DNA of 5,203 nucleotides from SAR202 cluster bacterium (GTDB taxonomy: Bacteria; Chloroflexota; Dehalococcoidia; Lucifugimonadales; UBA1123). The DNA is taken from contig JASLRP010000388.1 in NCBI GenBank assembly GCA_030743915.1, positions 1-5,203 on the forward strand, in the 5' to 3' direction. Position numbers and translations under genes: made by a program. Below the pieces are notes generated by a model. The model was given only the letters and a program-made list of their open reading frames with translations, made no database searches and was not told where the DNA came from. Of the stretch, positions 5,012 through 5,203 are shown piece by piece; position 1 is the first letter of the stretch, and every line of letters starts with the position of its first letter.

Positions 5012-5203
5012 TCAATGGGTGCGCCAACCTTTGACCATTTCCAGCGCGTGGGGAATGCCTTTAAGGGCAACCTCCAGTGTTTCAGTGACACCCTTTGGGC
5101 TGCCGGGAAGATTGACGATCAGGCAGCCATTGCGGACTCCGACCACCGAACGACTGAGCATTGCAAACGGGGTAATCTTCAGCGTCTCCATGCGCATGGC
5201 TTC
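5012..5203 (-). CDS. MogA/MoaB-family molybdenum cofactor biosynthesis protein, partial (C-terminal end)
   Basis: Only the last 63 residues are present; the start lies beyond the right edge. MogA-type proteins adenylylate molybdopterin before molybdenum insertion, and MoaB proteins share the fold. Seen: EAMRMETLKITPFAMLSRS, then VGVRNGCLIVNLPGSPKG and IPHALEMVKG near the end. The LSR-x(3)-GxR-x(3)-LIxNLPGSP pattern is the conserved C-terminal part of the MPT-binding domain, with NLPGSPKG as the loop that contacts the pterin. The tail ends soon after the PHALE helix, as in stand-alone MogA/MoaB (about 160-170 residues) rather than MoeA, where another domain follows. The missing N-terminus prevents a choice between MogA and MoaB, and fusion to another N-terminal domain cannot be excluded. 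The internal ATG at 5197 falls in the middle of a conserved helix and is not the real start. trmD follows after a 76-bp gap. Confidence 0.85.
   Translation of the reverse strand, partial: EAMRMETLKITPFAMLSRSVVGVRNGCLIVNLPGSPKGVTETLEVALKGIPHALEMVKGWRTH

Noticed and set aside
4936..5091. N-terminal extension of TrmD, overlapping the MogA/MoaB-like gene
   Set aside because: It would run through the palindrome and 80 bp of the upstream gene; TrmD proteins normally begin at MR/K..LTLFPEMF.

Overview
The window is a dense block of bacterial housekeeping genes, mid-50s %GC by eye, with no mobile element, CRISPR array, tRNA or rRNA visible. All but one of the genes lie on the minus strand. The gene set and the recurring GGTTTGAAACCCGC intergenic palindrome recall Chloroflexota (Dehalococcoidia or SAR202-like marine lineages). 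That placement is an inference from recollection and should be held loosely.

Left block (1-2670, minus strand; transcription runs from argF towards the left edge): argF (ornithine carbamoyltransferase) is followed by a 128-bp gap holding one palindromic repeat. Then come der (double GTPase of 50S ribosome assembly) and plsY (acyl-phosphate:glycerol-3-phosphate acyltransferase), which is cut off by the window edge. The der stop and plsY start overlap as TGATG, which suggests translational coupling. plsY is a clear partial gene although it has no stop codon inside the window.

Middle (2671-3651): a divergent intergenic region carries a perfect TATAAT -10 box facing right. It leads to a nitrilase-superfamily amidohydrolase (E41-K111-C143 triad) that probably starts at a TTG. 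This is the only plus-strand gene. It ends 4 bp from the end of the converging lipoprotein gene.

Right block (3652-5203, minus strand): the C-terminal third of a MogA/MoaB-type molybdopterin biosynthesis protein enters from the right edge. Next come a 76-bp gap holding the second, perfect copy of the palindrome, then trmD (tRNA m1G37 methyltransferase), and 6 bp later a small putative lipoprotein of unknown function.

No dramatic new system is apparent. The points most worth a second look are: the ornithine carbamoyltransferase has HDMP where the family has its catalytic HCLP cysteine; a palindromic repeat lies before both der and trmD, with the trmD copy resembling a terminator or attenuator only 21 nt from the start codon; trmD lies outside its usual rpsP-rimM-trmD-rplS setting and next to an uncharacterised lipoprotein; and the nitrilase homologue has an unusual nucleophile neighbourhood.
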